From: Hyphomicrobiales bacterium
Lineage (GTDB): Bacteria; Pseudomonadota; Alphaproteobacteria; Rhizobiales; Rhizobiaceae
Length of the DNA stretch: 64,000 nt
Direction: 5' to 3'
NCBI GenBank assembly: GCA_900467185.1
Contig: UBPA01000011.1
Coordinates: forward strand, 237,615 to 301,614
Below the pieces are notes generated by a model, which ran no database searches, was not told where the DNA came from, and saw only the letters and a list, made by a program, of their open reading frames with translations. Position 1 is the first letter of the stretch. Each line of letters opens with the position of its first letter. Made by a program: the position numbers and the translations under genes. This document shows, in pieces, positions 50,951-59,806 of this stretch.

Positions 50951-52330
50951 TCAGGGAAGCGGAACCCGGATCAGGCAGCGGATGCCATGGTCGAGAAATT
51001 GCAGTTCGGTTGTCGCGTTCAGCTGATAGGGCAGCGCCCGCTCGATGAGCTCGCGGCCGTAGCCCTTGCGGCGCGGCGCGTCATCCTCCGGCATGTTCAC
51101 GCCCTCCTCCCGCCATTCCAGGAGCACGGCCCGTTCGCCTGCCGCGTCTTCAAGCGTCCAGGAAATCCGCAACACGCCGCTTTCCTGGCTGAGTGCCCCG
51201 TATTTGATGGCATTGGTGGCAAGCTCGTGCAGGGCAAGCCCGAGCGCCTGCACGCCGGGCGTCGGCACCGTGACCGGCGGCCCCTCTGCATGAACGGCCT
51301 CCATGCGGGACGCGGTACCATGCGCCCGCAATTCGCCCTCGATCAGGTCCTGCAGCGAAATGGTGTCCGCTGCCCGCGCGGCAATCCCCTGAACGCGGCT
51401 GAGGGCCCGCAACCGGCTTGAAAATTCGGCGCCGAAGCTTTCCAGCGACGAACTGCTGCGCAGCGTCTGGCTGGCGACCGACTGGACGACGGCGAGAAGA
51501 TTGCGCGTGCGATGCTGAAGCTCGGCCACCAGCACGTCCTGCCGATCCTTCATTGCGCGCAATGCGTGAATATCGGTCATGGTGCCGATCCAGTCGCCCG
51601 TCGGCTCGCCGAACGCGCTAAGCACTGGGAGCGCCCGCGTCTGGTGCCAGCGATAAGCGCCGTCGGAGGCGCGGCGAATGCGGTGTTCGACATAGCATTC
51701 GCCCGTCCCGGCTGCCGCATGCCAGGCCGAAAGCGTCGCGGCGCGATCGTCCGCATGCACCGCATTCAGCCAGCCGAGCCCGAGGCTCTGCGGCTGGTCG
51801 AGGCCGGAATACTCCACCCATTGCGGGCTGCCCCAGAGGCGCGATCCGTCTGCGAGGCACCGGAAGACGAGCTGCGGGATCGTGGTGGCGAGCAGCCGGA
51901 AACGCTCCTCGTTCTCCATCAGCCTCTGGCCGGCAAGATGCGCTTCCGTCCTGTCGCGCAGGATCCTGACGAAGCCCGACCCGTCACTGAGCGGCATGGT
52001 CAGCCCGGATGCCCAGAAGCGCGTCCCATCCTTGCGCATCTGCCAACGCTCGTCCTCCGCCCGTCCATGGGCTGTGGCCTCCGCGCGCTCCAGCGCCGGC
52101 ACGCCGGCTGCCCGGTCCTCGGCCGTGAAGATCACCTCACCCGACTGCCCGAGAATATCGGCTTCGGTGAAGCCCAGCACGCGCTCGGCGCCCGTGTTCC
52201 AGCTCGTCACGTGCCCCTCCGGGTCGAGCGAGAAGATCGCGAAATCGACGGCGCTTTCGAAGACGACCCGCAGCAGGTCGTCGCTTTTCGGTGCCAGGAG
52301 CGGAGATCGAGGCGTGTCATGAGAGATCAT
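50951..52330 (-). CDS. HWE-family sensor histidine kinase with two PAS domains
   Basis: 459 residues, no membrane segments, so cytosolic. PAS 1 at ~20-130 (VVFESAVDFAIFSLDPEGHVTSWNTGAERVLGFTEADILGQ), PAS 2 at ~140-256, then the HWE kinase core: phospho-acceptor H273 in ELQHRTRNLLAVVQSVASQTLR and the WxE element in LLEWREEG near the C-terminus. HWE kinases are typical of rhizobia and often signal stress or light. The response-regulator gene lies 28 bases upstream on the same strand. The signal is unknown; PAS 1 lacks a visible LOV cysteine motif. Confidence 0.92.
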   Translation of the reverse strand: MISHDTPRSPLLAPKSDDLLRVVFESAVDFAIFSLDPEGHVTSWNTGAERVLGFTEADILGQSGEVIFTAEDRAAGVPALERAEATAHGRAEDERWQMRKDGTRFWASGLTMPLSDGSGFVRILRDRTEAHLAGQRLMENEERFRLLATTIPQLVFRCLADGSRLWGSPQWVEYSGLDQPQSLGLGWLNAVHADDRAATLSAWHAAAGTGECYVEHRIRRASDGAYRWHQTRALPVLSAFGEPTGDWIGTMTDIHALRAMKDRQDVLVAELQHRTRNLLAVVQSVASQTLRSSSSLESFGAEFSSRLRALSRVQGIAARAADTISLQDLIEGELRAHGTASRMEAVHAEGPPVTVPTPGVQALGLALHELATNAIKYGALSQESGVLRISWTLEDAAGERAVLLEWREEGVNMPEDDAPRRKGYGRELIERALPYQLNATTELQFLDHGIRCLIRVPLP

Positions 52331-52358
52331 GGCCCGTATCCTCTGTCTGTGGGCCGAT

Positions 52359-52724
52359 CTACAAACGGCTCAGGAGGTGCAGCAATTCATCGGGATCGGC
52401 CGGCTTTTGAAGGAAGGGCGCCTCGCGAAATCGTTCCGGCAGGTCGCCCCGGTCATAGGCCGTCAGGAAGGCGAAGGGCACATTTCGCAGCGACAAGGCA
52501 TCGGCCACCGGATAGACCTCCGCGCCGCGCAGATGAATGTCGAGAACGGCCGCATCGATCTGCTCGGCTTCGTCCACCAGCTTCAGGGCGCCTTCGAGGC
52601 TCGACACCGGCCCGATGACATCGGCCCCGGCCCGGCCCAGCACGTCCAGAATATCCGCCGCCACCAGATACTCGTCCTCCACAACGAGAAAGACCTTGTC
52701 GAAAATGTCGGCTTCCTCACTCAC
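52359..52724 (-). CDS. single-domain response regulator
   Basis: 121 residues. Receiver fold: acidic pair E16-D17 in VFLVVEDEYL, phospho-acceptor D62 in AAVLDIHLRG, and the Lys in PFLQKPADPDELL. No output domain. Two adjacent GTG codons (52727 and 52724) follow GAGGAAC; no ATG fits, so the start is GTG. Cotranscribed with the HWE kinase. Single-domain receivers of this type act as phosphate sinks or partners in HWE general-stress networks. Confidence 0.88.
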   Translation of the reverse strand: MSEEADIFDKVFLVVEDEYLVAADILDVLGRAGADVIGPVSSLEGALKLVDEAEQIDAAVLDIHLRGAEVYPVADALSLRNVPFAFLTAYDRGDLPERFREAPFLQKPADPDELLHLLSRL

Positions 52725-53093
52725 CACCCGTTCCTCGTCATTCTGTCGTTTCCTCCATGAGCCGGTTTTGGTGGCCGCTCGTTCGGAGCGGCACCCGGCT
52801 TCGGTCAAACTCCCGAACCCGCATCGCGCTGTTCGGTTCCGCGGAAATCGCGAGAGAGCCAATCGCCTCACCGGCGCAAGGTCGCGCGCGATTCCGGCCG
52901 TCCCGTATCCCAAGCGTTTGCGGCGCAAAGGCGACAGGCCGCAAAGTCGCTCCTGCGCATATGTGCATTCATGGCCGAAATCGATAGGTCCATGCGGTTT
53001 TCAGGGCCTAATCCTCCCGCCCCGGGCGCCTACCTGCGTCATGCCGCACCGTCCTCCCGCCATCCGGTGCGGTCATATCGACAGGAGGTTCCC

Positions 53094-54311
53094 TTGAAGA
53101 CCATCGCCACCACCATCGCCCTTTCGGCCCTCGCCACCACCGGCGTCGCAGCCGAGGAAAACCGGCGCACCCGTGTCGCGCCGGCCGCCGTCTACGATGT
53201 CGCGCCGGGCCTCGGCCATTTTACCGATGACGTGCTCTTCGGCGACGTCTGGCGTCGCCCGCAGCTTGCCGCTCGGGACCGCAGCCTCGTCACCGTCGCC
53301 GCGCTGGTTGCCACCGGCAACTCCGCGCAGATCGGCAGCCATGTCGCCCGCGCGCTCGACAACGGCGTCGAGCCGCGCGAGATCGGCGAACTGATCACCC
53401 ACCTCGCCTTCTATACCGGATGGCCGAATGCCATCTCTGCCGTCACCGAGGCAAAGACCGTCTTCCAAGCCCGCAACATCGCACCGGTGAGCGAGAGCGA
53501 CGCCGCGCCCATCGTGCTCGATGCGGGCGGCGAGGCCGCACGCCGGCGGACGGTGGACGCCACGGTCGCGCCGACGGCACCGGCCCTTGCCGCGCTGACG
53601 AACGATGTTCTCTTCGGCGATCTCTGGCAACGACCGGACCTCCGCCCGCGCGACAGAAGCCTCGTGACCATGGCCGCGCTCATTGCCATCGGTCAGCCCG
53701 AACAGTTGCCATTTCATGCCAACCGGGCCATGGACAACGGGTTGACGGAGACGGAAGCTGCAGAGGTTCTGACTCATCTCGGTTTCTACGCCGGCTGGCC
53801 CCGGGCCATATCGGCCGTTCCCGTCCTGGAACGCGTGCTCGCCACCCGTCATGAAAAGAAAGCCGAAGCCATGTCTGAAAGACCCGAGTCCGAGAACGCC
53901 GATATCACCCTGACGCGAGCCGGCTCCGCCGCCACAGGCGGTCCCGAAGCGTACTTTACCGGCAATGTCGAGATTTCGACCCCGTACAAGAGCAACGCCC
54001 CGGCCCGCATCGGCGGCGCCACCGTCTCCTTCCCCGCCGGTGCCCGCACGGCGTGGCACACCCATCCGCTCGGGCAGACGCTCTACATCGTCTCCGGCAA
54101 GGGATGGGTGCAGAAGGAAGGGGGTCCGCGCGAAGCCTTCGGTCCCGGAGACGTGGTCTGGATCCCGCCGCTGGTCAAGCACTGGCACGGCGCGGCCGTC
54201 GACACGCCCATGGTCCACTTCGCTGTTGCCGAAGCTCTCGACGGCAGCGCCGTGACATGGCTCGACAAGGTGACGGACGCGGAATACGCCGGCGACTCCA
54301 CGGTCGACTGA
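53094..54311 (+). CDS. secreted CMD-CMD-cupin fusion protein
   Basis: 405 residues from a TTG start at 53094 behind a perfect ACAGGAGG; this gives a clean signal peptide (KTIATTIALSALATTGVAAEE), whereas an upstream ATG would bury it. Two carboxymuconolactone-decarboxylase-like domains follow (LGHFTDDVLFGDVWRRPQLAARDRSLVTVAALVATG and TNDVLFGDLWQRPDLRPRDRSLVTMAALIAIG), then a cupin (TAWHTHPLGQTLYIVSGKGWVQ, PLVKHWHGA). The CMD domains lack the AhpD CxxC pair. Known cytoplasmic CMD-cupin proteins exist; the tandem CMD plus export is less usual. Possible lactone hydrolysis or antioxidant role in the periplasm; unproved. Confidence 0.85.
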   Translation: MKTIATTIALSALATTGVAAEENRRTRVAPAAVYDVAPGLGHFTDDVLFGDVWRRPQLAARDRSLVTVAALVATGNSAQIGSHVARALDNGVEPREIGELITHLAFYTGWPNAISAVTEAKTVFQARNIAPVSESDAAPIVLDAGGEAARRRTVDATVAPTAPALAALTNDVLFGDLWQRPDLRPRDRSLVTMAALIAIGQPEQLPFHANRAMDNGLTETEAAEVLTHLGFYAGWPRAISAVPVLERVLATRHEKKAEAMSERPESENADITLTRAGSAATGGPEAYFTGNVEISTPYKSNAPARIGGATVSFPAGARTAWHTHPLGQTLYIVSGKGWVQKEGGPREAFGPGDVVWIPPLVKHWHGAAVDTPMVHFAVAEALDGSAVTWLDKVTDAEYAGDSTVD

Positions 54312-54478
54312 ACGATTTTCCGCCTCTTAGGATCGAATGAGCGCGATCCCGAGAGGTCGCAACCCAAGACCCGGCGGGCGTCGGGGCTGAGGGCTTTTTC
54401 GTGATGCGAAAAGTCCAAGGCCTGCGGGGTGCCGTATGCTACACCGGACCCCATTGTTATTCTCACATCCGGAACCGC

Positions 54479-55597
54479 ATGTTTCATCTCATCTTCGGAC
54501 TCCCCTGGCTGGTCGTCCTCGTCCGGTTCATCCAGCCGCTGCCGTGGCTCTGGTCGGTTAAGGCGCTGCTGGCTATCGTCCTGCTGCTCGCCTCGCAATA
54601 CCATTTTTTCAGCCGCCTCTCCTCTGGCTCCGTCTTTTCGCCGGAGTTCCCGCGCTGGCTGGTCATCGGCTTCAACCTGCTCTTCGGCGCCATCGCCCTC
54701 CTGGCGGTCCTGCAGATCGCGCTCGACCTGGTGTCGCTGCTGGTCGCCCTCGTCAAGGGCCGGCTCATCACGGTTCCCCCGGGCATTCGCTATGCCATGG
54801 GCGCGACGGCACTGGCAGCGGCGGCCCTCGGCGTCTCGCAGGCCATCCGTGTTCCCCCGCTGAGATCGATCGAGATCGCCATCCCCAACCTGCCGCCATC
54901 CTTCGATGGATACCGGATGCTGCAACTGACCGACATGCATATCAGCCGGCTCTTCCCGCAAGTCTGGGCGCAGGCCGTCGTCGAAAAATCCAACGCGCTC
55001 GCACCCGACGTGATCGTCATCACCGGCGACCTGATCGACGGCAGCCTGGCGGATCGGCGGGCCGATGTCGCGCCGCTCGCAAGCTTGAGCGCCCGTGACG
55101 GCGTGATCGCCATTCCCGGCAATCACGAGTATTTCTTCGGCTATGCCGAATGGATGGCCCATTTCGCCTCGCTCGGCATGACGGTGCTCGAGAACCAGCA
55201 CGTCACCGTGACACGGGACAATGCCGCGATCACCATTGCGGGCGTCACCGACCTTTCAGCGAGCGCCCACGGCCAGTCCGGCCCCGATCTTGCCAAGGCG
55301 CTCGACGGCGCGCCGGCAGACGCGCCCATCATCCTTCTCGATCACCAGCCGCGCGACGCGGCACGCGCCGCTGCCGCCGGCGTTGCCTTGCAGCTGTCGG
55401 GCCACACGCATGGCGGCCTGATCCTCGGCCTCGACCGTCTCTTCGCGAAGCCGAACAACGGCTTCGTCTCCGGTCTCTACACGGTCGGCGGCCTGCAACT
55501 CTACGTCAACAACGGAACCGGCCTCTGGCCCGGCTTCGCACTGCGCCTCGGCCGCCCCTCCGAGCTCACGGTCATCACCTTCCGGCGGAAGACTTAG
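54479..55597 (+). CDS. membrane-anchored metallophosphoesterase
   Basis: 372 residues. Four membrane helices in residues 1-125, then a calcineurin-type phosphoesterase: LQLTDMHISRLFP (D152, H154), IVITGDLIDG, VIAIPGNHEYFFG and LQLSGHTHGGLI, all five metal-binding blocks. This resembles YkuE/YaeI-like enzymes that hydrolyse phospholipid or UDP-linked substrates at the membrane. Start 54479 follows CCGGAACC; an earlier ATG is in frame but adds unlike sequence. Ends five bases before the convergent permease gene. Confidence 0.88.
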   Translation: MFHLIFGLPWLVVLVRFIQPLPWLWSVKALLAIVLLLASQYHFFSRLSSGSVFSPEFPRWLVIGFNLLFGAIALLAVLQIALDLVSLLVALVKGRLITVPPGIRYAMGATALAAAALGVSQAIRVPPLRSIEIAIPNLPPSFDGYRMLQLTDMHISRLFPQVWAQAVVEKSNALAPDVIVITGDLIDGSLADRRADVAPLASLSARDGVIAIPGNHEYFFGYAEWMAHFASLGMTVLENQHVTVTRDNAAITIAGVTDLSASAHGQSGPDLAKALDGAPADAPIILLDHQPRDAARAAAAGVALQLSGHTHGGLILGLDRLFAKPNNGFVSGLYTVGGLQLYVNNGTGLWPGFALRLGRPSELTVITFRRKT

Positions 55598-55602
55598 CTC
55601 CC

Positions 55603-56802
55603 TCAGCCCCGCGCCCGAAGCGCCGCGGTCAGCGGCAAGCGCGTGGCCACGAAAGACGGGACGAGGCCGCCGAGAGCACCGATCGCCAAGCCGAGCAGGC
55701 CGGCGACGATGGCGACATCGGATGTCACCGACAGCTGAAAGGCCAGTCGGGCATTGTTGGCCCCGATCGTGCTTGCCTGCCAGCCATTGAACCCCAGCCA
55801 GGAGACCACGAGCCCCAGAACGACGCCGGCCGCGGCAAGGCACAGGGCTTCCACCCATGTTCCGACGAAGGCCGCAAACCGCTGGAAACCCAGCGCGCGG
55901 ACCGTGGCGATCTCCACCGTCCTGTCGGACACGGAACTCATCATCGTGTTCAGCGCCCCGGCCGTCGCGCCGATCGCCATGAGCAGCGCCAACGGCCAGG
56001 CAAAGAGCCGGATGAGGCGCGCCGTGCGGCCGGACTGGGCGGCATAGAGATCCGCCTCCGTCATTGCCACGAGAGGCACGGTGCCGAGCGTCGAAAGCCG
56101 CGCCTGAAAGCGCGCCAGGCCTTCCGGCTCCATCAGCCGGAGACGCAAGCTCTGCACCGTATTCTCTCGGTCGAAGCCCGCGCGCACCGCATCGAGATCG
56201 GCCCAGATCTCGGACTCGAACGCGCTGCCATGGGCGGAAAATCGCCCGACGACCCTCCAGTCGATCGCGCCGAGACGCACGCTTTGCCCGACCGTGAACC
56301 CGAGCGTCGCGGCAAGCTGGTCACCCACCACGATCTCCCGCGCGCCCGGCGAGAAGAGCCGCCCCTCCGACAGAGCGATCTGATCTCGCATGGAGGCACC
56401 GGCGGCATCCATGCCGCGGACCGCAACGGTGCGAACCGCATCGGCGCCGGCCGTATCCGCATCGACGGCGACGACCACCTCCCGTGACGAGACGAGCCGC
56501 TGCCCGTCATCGCGCATCACGCCGATATCTTCCGTCGTCGCTTCCAGCGAGCGGATGATGTCGGGCGGAAGATCCGAGCCGTTCTCCTGCTGCGCGCCAC
56601 CACCGAGAATAACCGCGACCATCGGCGAGCCCGCCCCGGAAAGGGCCGTCTCGAAGCCCTTGGCGAGAGCGAGGAAGCCCGCAAGCACGCAAACCACCAG
56701 GGCGATGGACAAGGCCATCGACAGGGAAATGGCGAGGCGGCGCGGCAGGCTGAGGAGATTGACCCGGATCATGATGCCGGTCTGTCGTACGAGTGTGGAC
56801 AT
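55603..56802 (-). CDS. FtsX-like ABC permease (MacB-type), subunit 2
   Basis: 399 residues. One N-terminal helix (RLAISLSMALSIALVVCVLAGFLALA), a large periplasmic domain (~55-260) and three C-terminal helices ending in TRLPLTAALRARG: the MacB/LolC membrane architecture without a fused ATPase. Start 56802 lies just after the stop of the upstream permease. It is the last gene of a four-gene efflux operon with a separate ATPase and an HlyD-type adaptor. Confidence 0.9.
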   Translation of the reverse strand: MSTLVRQTGIMIRVNLLSLPRRLAISLSMALSIALVVCVLAGFLALAKGFETALSGAGSPMVAVILGGGAQQENGSDLPPDIIRSLEATTEDIGVMRDDGQRLVSSREVVVAVDADTAGADAVRTVAVRGMDAAGASMRDQIALSEGRLFSPGAREIVVGDQLAATLGFTVGQSVRLGAIDWRVVGRFSAHGSAFESEIWADLDAVRAGFDRENTVQSLRLRLMEPEGLARFQARLSTLGTVPLVAMTEADLYAAQSGRTARLIRLFAWPLALLMAIGATAGALNTMMSSVSDRTVEIATVRALGFQRFAAFVGTWVEALCLAAAGVVLGLVVSWLGFNGWQASTIGANNARLAFQLSVTSDVAIVAGLLGLAIGALGGLVPSFVATRLPLTAALRARG

Positions 56803-56807
56803 GGAGT

Positions 56808-57950
56808 TCACCGTGTTCTGAAGGCGTTGATGACGGGAATGCGCAGGGCCGCGATGGCCGGAAGAGCGCCGGTCGCAAGACTGAGGCTCACCATGATCGC
56901 CGCGCCCTTCACGAGGACCGCAGGCGAAAACACAAGCCCGAGTTCCGGGCCGGCCAGCTGCGCCGCAAGCCACGCCAGCAGCAGCCCGATCCCGCCGCCG
57001 AGCAGAAAGACGAATGACGTCTCCACCAGGATGAGGGTGACGATATGGACGCTTGAAAAACCCAGCGTTTTCAGGACGCCGATTTCGAAGGTCCGCTCCC
57101 GAATGGCGAAGATCATCGTGTTGACCACGATCATCAGGAGCGTGACGAAGGCCGCGCCCACGACGAGGTTCACGATGAGGCCGACATCGGCATATTGCCG
57201 CAGGAAGGCTTCGAGGAACTGCTTTTCCGACTGGGTGCGCGTGGGGCTGGCGGAATTGGCAAACCGCGCATCGATGCGGGCGGCAAGCACGGCCGGCGAC
57301 ACCTGCGCCGACGGTCGCACGACGAAAGCATCGACCGTGTCGCGTCCACGCGCACGGGCGGCATTCACATACTCATAGCGCGCGATCATGAAATAGGTGT
57401 CGGTGGAGGCCGTCTCACCCTCGAAGATGCCCGCGATCTCGAACCGCCAGTCACGACCGCCCTCCTGCCTGGCGACGTCGAACGCCGTGACCGTGACCCG
57501 CTGCCCGACCGTCCATCCTTGCGCATCCGCCAGTGCCCGACCGACGAGCACCCTGTCGCGCGCCATGTCCATGGCCGAAAGAAGCACCGGCGTCAGTCCG
57601 AGGCCTTTGCCGTTGACGTCCATCAGCCGCGCCATGTCGGCCGCGCTCACCGCCACGACGTTCTTCTCGACGTCGACAAAGCCACGCAATCGCGTGACAT
57701 AGGCGACCCCCGCGACATCGGGAATGGAGGCCAGAGGCGAGAGGGCAGCCATCGGCAGAGCCTGCGTCCGCCCGCCGGCGCTCGTCACGCCGAGAATGTC
57801 CTCGCTCGCCGCCGATGCGCCCTGCGCCCCGGCAAGAAAGCTCGTCGTCAGGCCATAGAGGAGGAATGCCGTGGCGATGCAGATCATGAGCAGCACGGCG
57901 CGCAGCGGTTTGCGCAAAGCGTTTCGTCGTGCAAGATCGAGGAAGGTCAT
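56808..57950 (-). CDS. FtsX-like ABC permease (MacB-type), subunit 1
   Basis: 380 residues. ARRNALRKPLRAVLLMICIATAFLLYGL at the N-terminus (cytoplasmic amphipathic lead and helix 1), periplasmic domain, then FVTLLMIVVNTMIFAIRERTFEIGVLKTLGFSSVHIVTLILVE, the typical FtsX C-terminal helix pair and ERTxEIGxLKTLG loop. The ATG overlaps the ATPase stop by four bases. The two permeases differ, so the transporter is a heterodimer, unlike E. coli MacB. Confidence 0.9.
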   Translation of the reverse strand: MTFLDLARRNALRKPLRAVLLMICIATAFLLYGLTTSFLAGAQGASAASEDILGVTSAGGRTQALPMAALSPLASIPDVAGVAYVTRLRGFVDVEKNVVAVSAADMARLMDVNGKGLGLTPVLLSAMDMARDRVLVGRALADAQGWTVGQRVTVTAFDVARQEGGRDWRFEIAGIFEGETASTDTYFMIARYEYVNAARARGRDTVDAFVVRPSAQVSPAVLAARIDARFANSASPTRTQSEKQFLEAFLRQYADVGLIVNLVVGAAFVTLLMIVVNTMIFAIRERTFEIGVLKTLGFSSVHIVTLILVETSFVFLLGGGIGLLLAWLAAQLAGPELGLVFSPAVLVKGAAIMVSLSLATGALPAIAALRIPVINAFRTR

Positions 57951-58651
57951 GCGGCAACCCTCCCGTCTTCGACGAAGGCGCCCTTGTCCAGATGCAGGAT
58001 CCGCTTTGCACGACGCGCCGCCTGCGGATCGTGCGTCACCATCACGATCGTCTTGCCCAGCACCTGATTGAGCGTCTGCAACATCTCCAGAACATCATCG
58101 GCAGAGGCGCGATCCAGGTCCCCGGTCGGTTCGTCGCAGAGCAGCAAGCCGGGATCGGCGACGATGGCGCGGGCAATGCCGACCCGCTGCTGCTGCCCGC
58201 CCGACATCATGCCGGGATAGTGCCGTTCGCGTCCGGAGAGCCCGACGAGATCGAGCACGCGCGCCACACGCACACGCCGCTCGCGCGCCGACAACGGCTT
58301 CAAGAGAAGCGGAAGCTCGACATTCTCGGCGGCATTCAGCATCGGCAGCAGATTATAGAACTGGAAGACGATGCCCATATGATGCGCCCGCCAGGACCCG
58401 CGCGCCGCCTCGCCCATCTGGTCGAGGCTATGCGTGCCGATGCGCACCCGCCCGGCATCCGGCCGGTCGATCCCGGCCAGCATGTTGAGAAGCGTCGATT
58501 TGCCCGAGCCCGAAGGCCCCATGACGGCCACGAAGTCCCCCTTGGGAATGGCAAGGTCGAGGCCGGAGAAGATAGGGATCGTCTGCCCGCCGATGCGATA
58601 GGCTTTGCTGACGCTCTCAAGCTGGATGTAGATGTCCTGCGCTTCGGTCAT
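57947..58651 (-). CDS. MacB/LolD-type ABC transporter ATP-binding protein
   Basis: 234 residues. Walker A GPSGSGKST (45-53), Q-loop GIVFQFYNLLPMLNAAENVELPL, signature MSGGQQQRVGIARAI, Walker B GLLLCDEPTGDLD, switch His in VMVTHDP. This is the MacB/LolD/FtsE branch that drives mechanical transport across the periplasm. It overlaps the adaptor gene and the first permease gene by four bases each. Confidence 0.94.
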   Translation of the reverse strand: MTEAQDIYIQLESVSKAYRIGGQTIPIFSGLDLAIPKGDFVAVMGPSGSGKSTLLNMLAGIDRPDAGRVRIGTHSLDQMGEAARGSWRAHHMGIVFQFYNLLPMLNAAENVELPLLLKPLSARERRVRVARVLDLVGLSGRERHYPGMMSGGQQQRVGIARAIVADPGLLLCDEPTGDLDRASADDVLEMLQTLNQVLGKTIVMVTHDPQAARRAKRILHLDKGAFVEDGRVAA

Positions 58652-59748
58652 TGCGCGATGTCTCCTGTCGTGGTGATGGGAATGCGAATGCGCGCCGCCA
58701 TGTTGGGACGCAGGCCTTTCGGCGGATCGATGAGATCGAGGCGAAGCGTCACCGTCCCCTTCTCGGCCGAGGCCACCGGCGCAAGGCGCCGGATCGCGAC
58801 CCGAAAGGGTTGGTCCGGGAAGGCATCGAGCACCGCCTCGCCGCCAAGCCCCGGCGTCAGCGTCGCGATCGTCGCCTCCGCCACGTCCGCATCGATCGCC
58901 AGGCGGTCCATGTCGGTCAGCGTCAGCAGGCTCTGGTCTTCGCGAACGCTGTCGGCACGCGCAAGAACCGTATCCCCGACTTGCACGGAGAGACCCGTCA
59001 CCACTCCGGCAAACGGAGCAGAAACCGTCTGCTCGTCGAGGCGATCCCGCGCCATGCGAAGCGCAATATCGGCACTCTCGACGGCTTGGCGCGCCTGTGC
59101 CGCGGCGTTCTCTGCCTGTTGCTGCCGAAGACGGGCAAGCTCGAGCGCCTGCCTCGAAACCGCATCGCTGGCGAACAGGCGCTTCATGCGGTCGCGCTCC
59201 GTCTCGGACTGGACAAGGTCGATGCGCCGGGCGACCTCCTGCAGCCCCGCAGCGGCTGTCAAGGCCTGCGCCTGCTCGAGCCCGAAGCGGGCATCGCGAT
59301 CCTCCAGCACGACGAGAGCCTGCCCCCGCGCCACCACATCGCCTGCCGTCACCGCGACGGCGACCACGCGGCCCTCATATTTGGAAAAGACACGCGTGCC
59401 TTGCTCCGCAATCACGAAGCCCGATCCGGTGATTTCCCGCGCGGGAGACGATGCGGCCGGCGGCGCAACATGCCCGGCAGCCATACTTGGAGCGATGTGC
59501 CCGAGCGCACTGGTCTCGCTCGGCGGGTGCACAGGCTGGTATGCCATCCAGGACGGCGCCGAGCCGGGTGCCAAAATCGCCGTGCCACCAAGACCCGCCG
59601 CGAGGACCAGCAGGCCCGATGCCAATATGGACCATCGCGAAAGCCTTCGCGGTGGGAGATGAGCCGGTTCGGGCCCGAAGGAAAGCGAGCCGAGCGTTTC
59701 GGCAAGCGAGAGAGCGTGTCGTGGGGGATGTTCGATAGGGTGGTTCAT
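58648..59748 (-). CDS. HlyD/MacA-type efflux periplasmic adaptor protein
   Basis: 366 residues. One N-terminal membrane anchor (SRWSILASGLLVLAAGLGGTAILA) after a 40-residue cytoplasmic lead; a lipoyl/biotinyl half-motif (VVAVAVTAGDVVARGQALVVLEDRD), a coiled-coil hairpin at ~145-215 (LARLRQQQAENAAAQARQAVESADIALRMARDRL), then VSAPFAGVVTGLSVQVGDTV. Works with the ATPase and permeases to form a MacAB-like tripartite pump; the outer-membrane channel is not in the window. First gene of the operon, divergent in function from but downstream of the AraC gene. Confidence 0.92.
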   Translation of the reverse strand: MNHPIEHPPRHALSLAETLGSLSFGPEPAHLPPRRLSRWSILASGLLVLAAGLGGTAILAPGSAPSWMAYQPVHPPSETSALGHIAPSMAAGHVAPPAASSPAREITGSGFVIAEQGTRVFSKYEGRVVAVAVTAGDVVARGQALVVLEDRDARFGLEQAQALTAAAGLQEVARRIDLVQSETERDRMKRLFASDAVSRQALELARLRQQQAENAAAQARQAVESADIALRMARDRLDEQTVSAPFAGVVTGLSVQVGDTVLARADSVREDQSLLTLTDMDRLAIDADVAEATIATLTPGLGGEAVLDAFPDQPFRVAIRRLAPVASAEKGTVTLRLDLIDPPKGLRPNMAARIRIPITTTGDIAQ

Positions 59749-59806
59749 ACCGCCAGTCTGAACCGCGGCCGGTCCTTTGGAGACCGGAAACAGGATCGAG
59801 ACCGTG

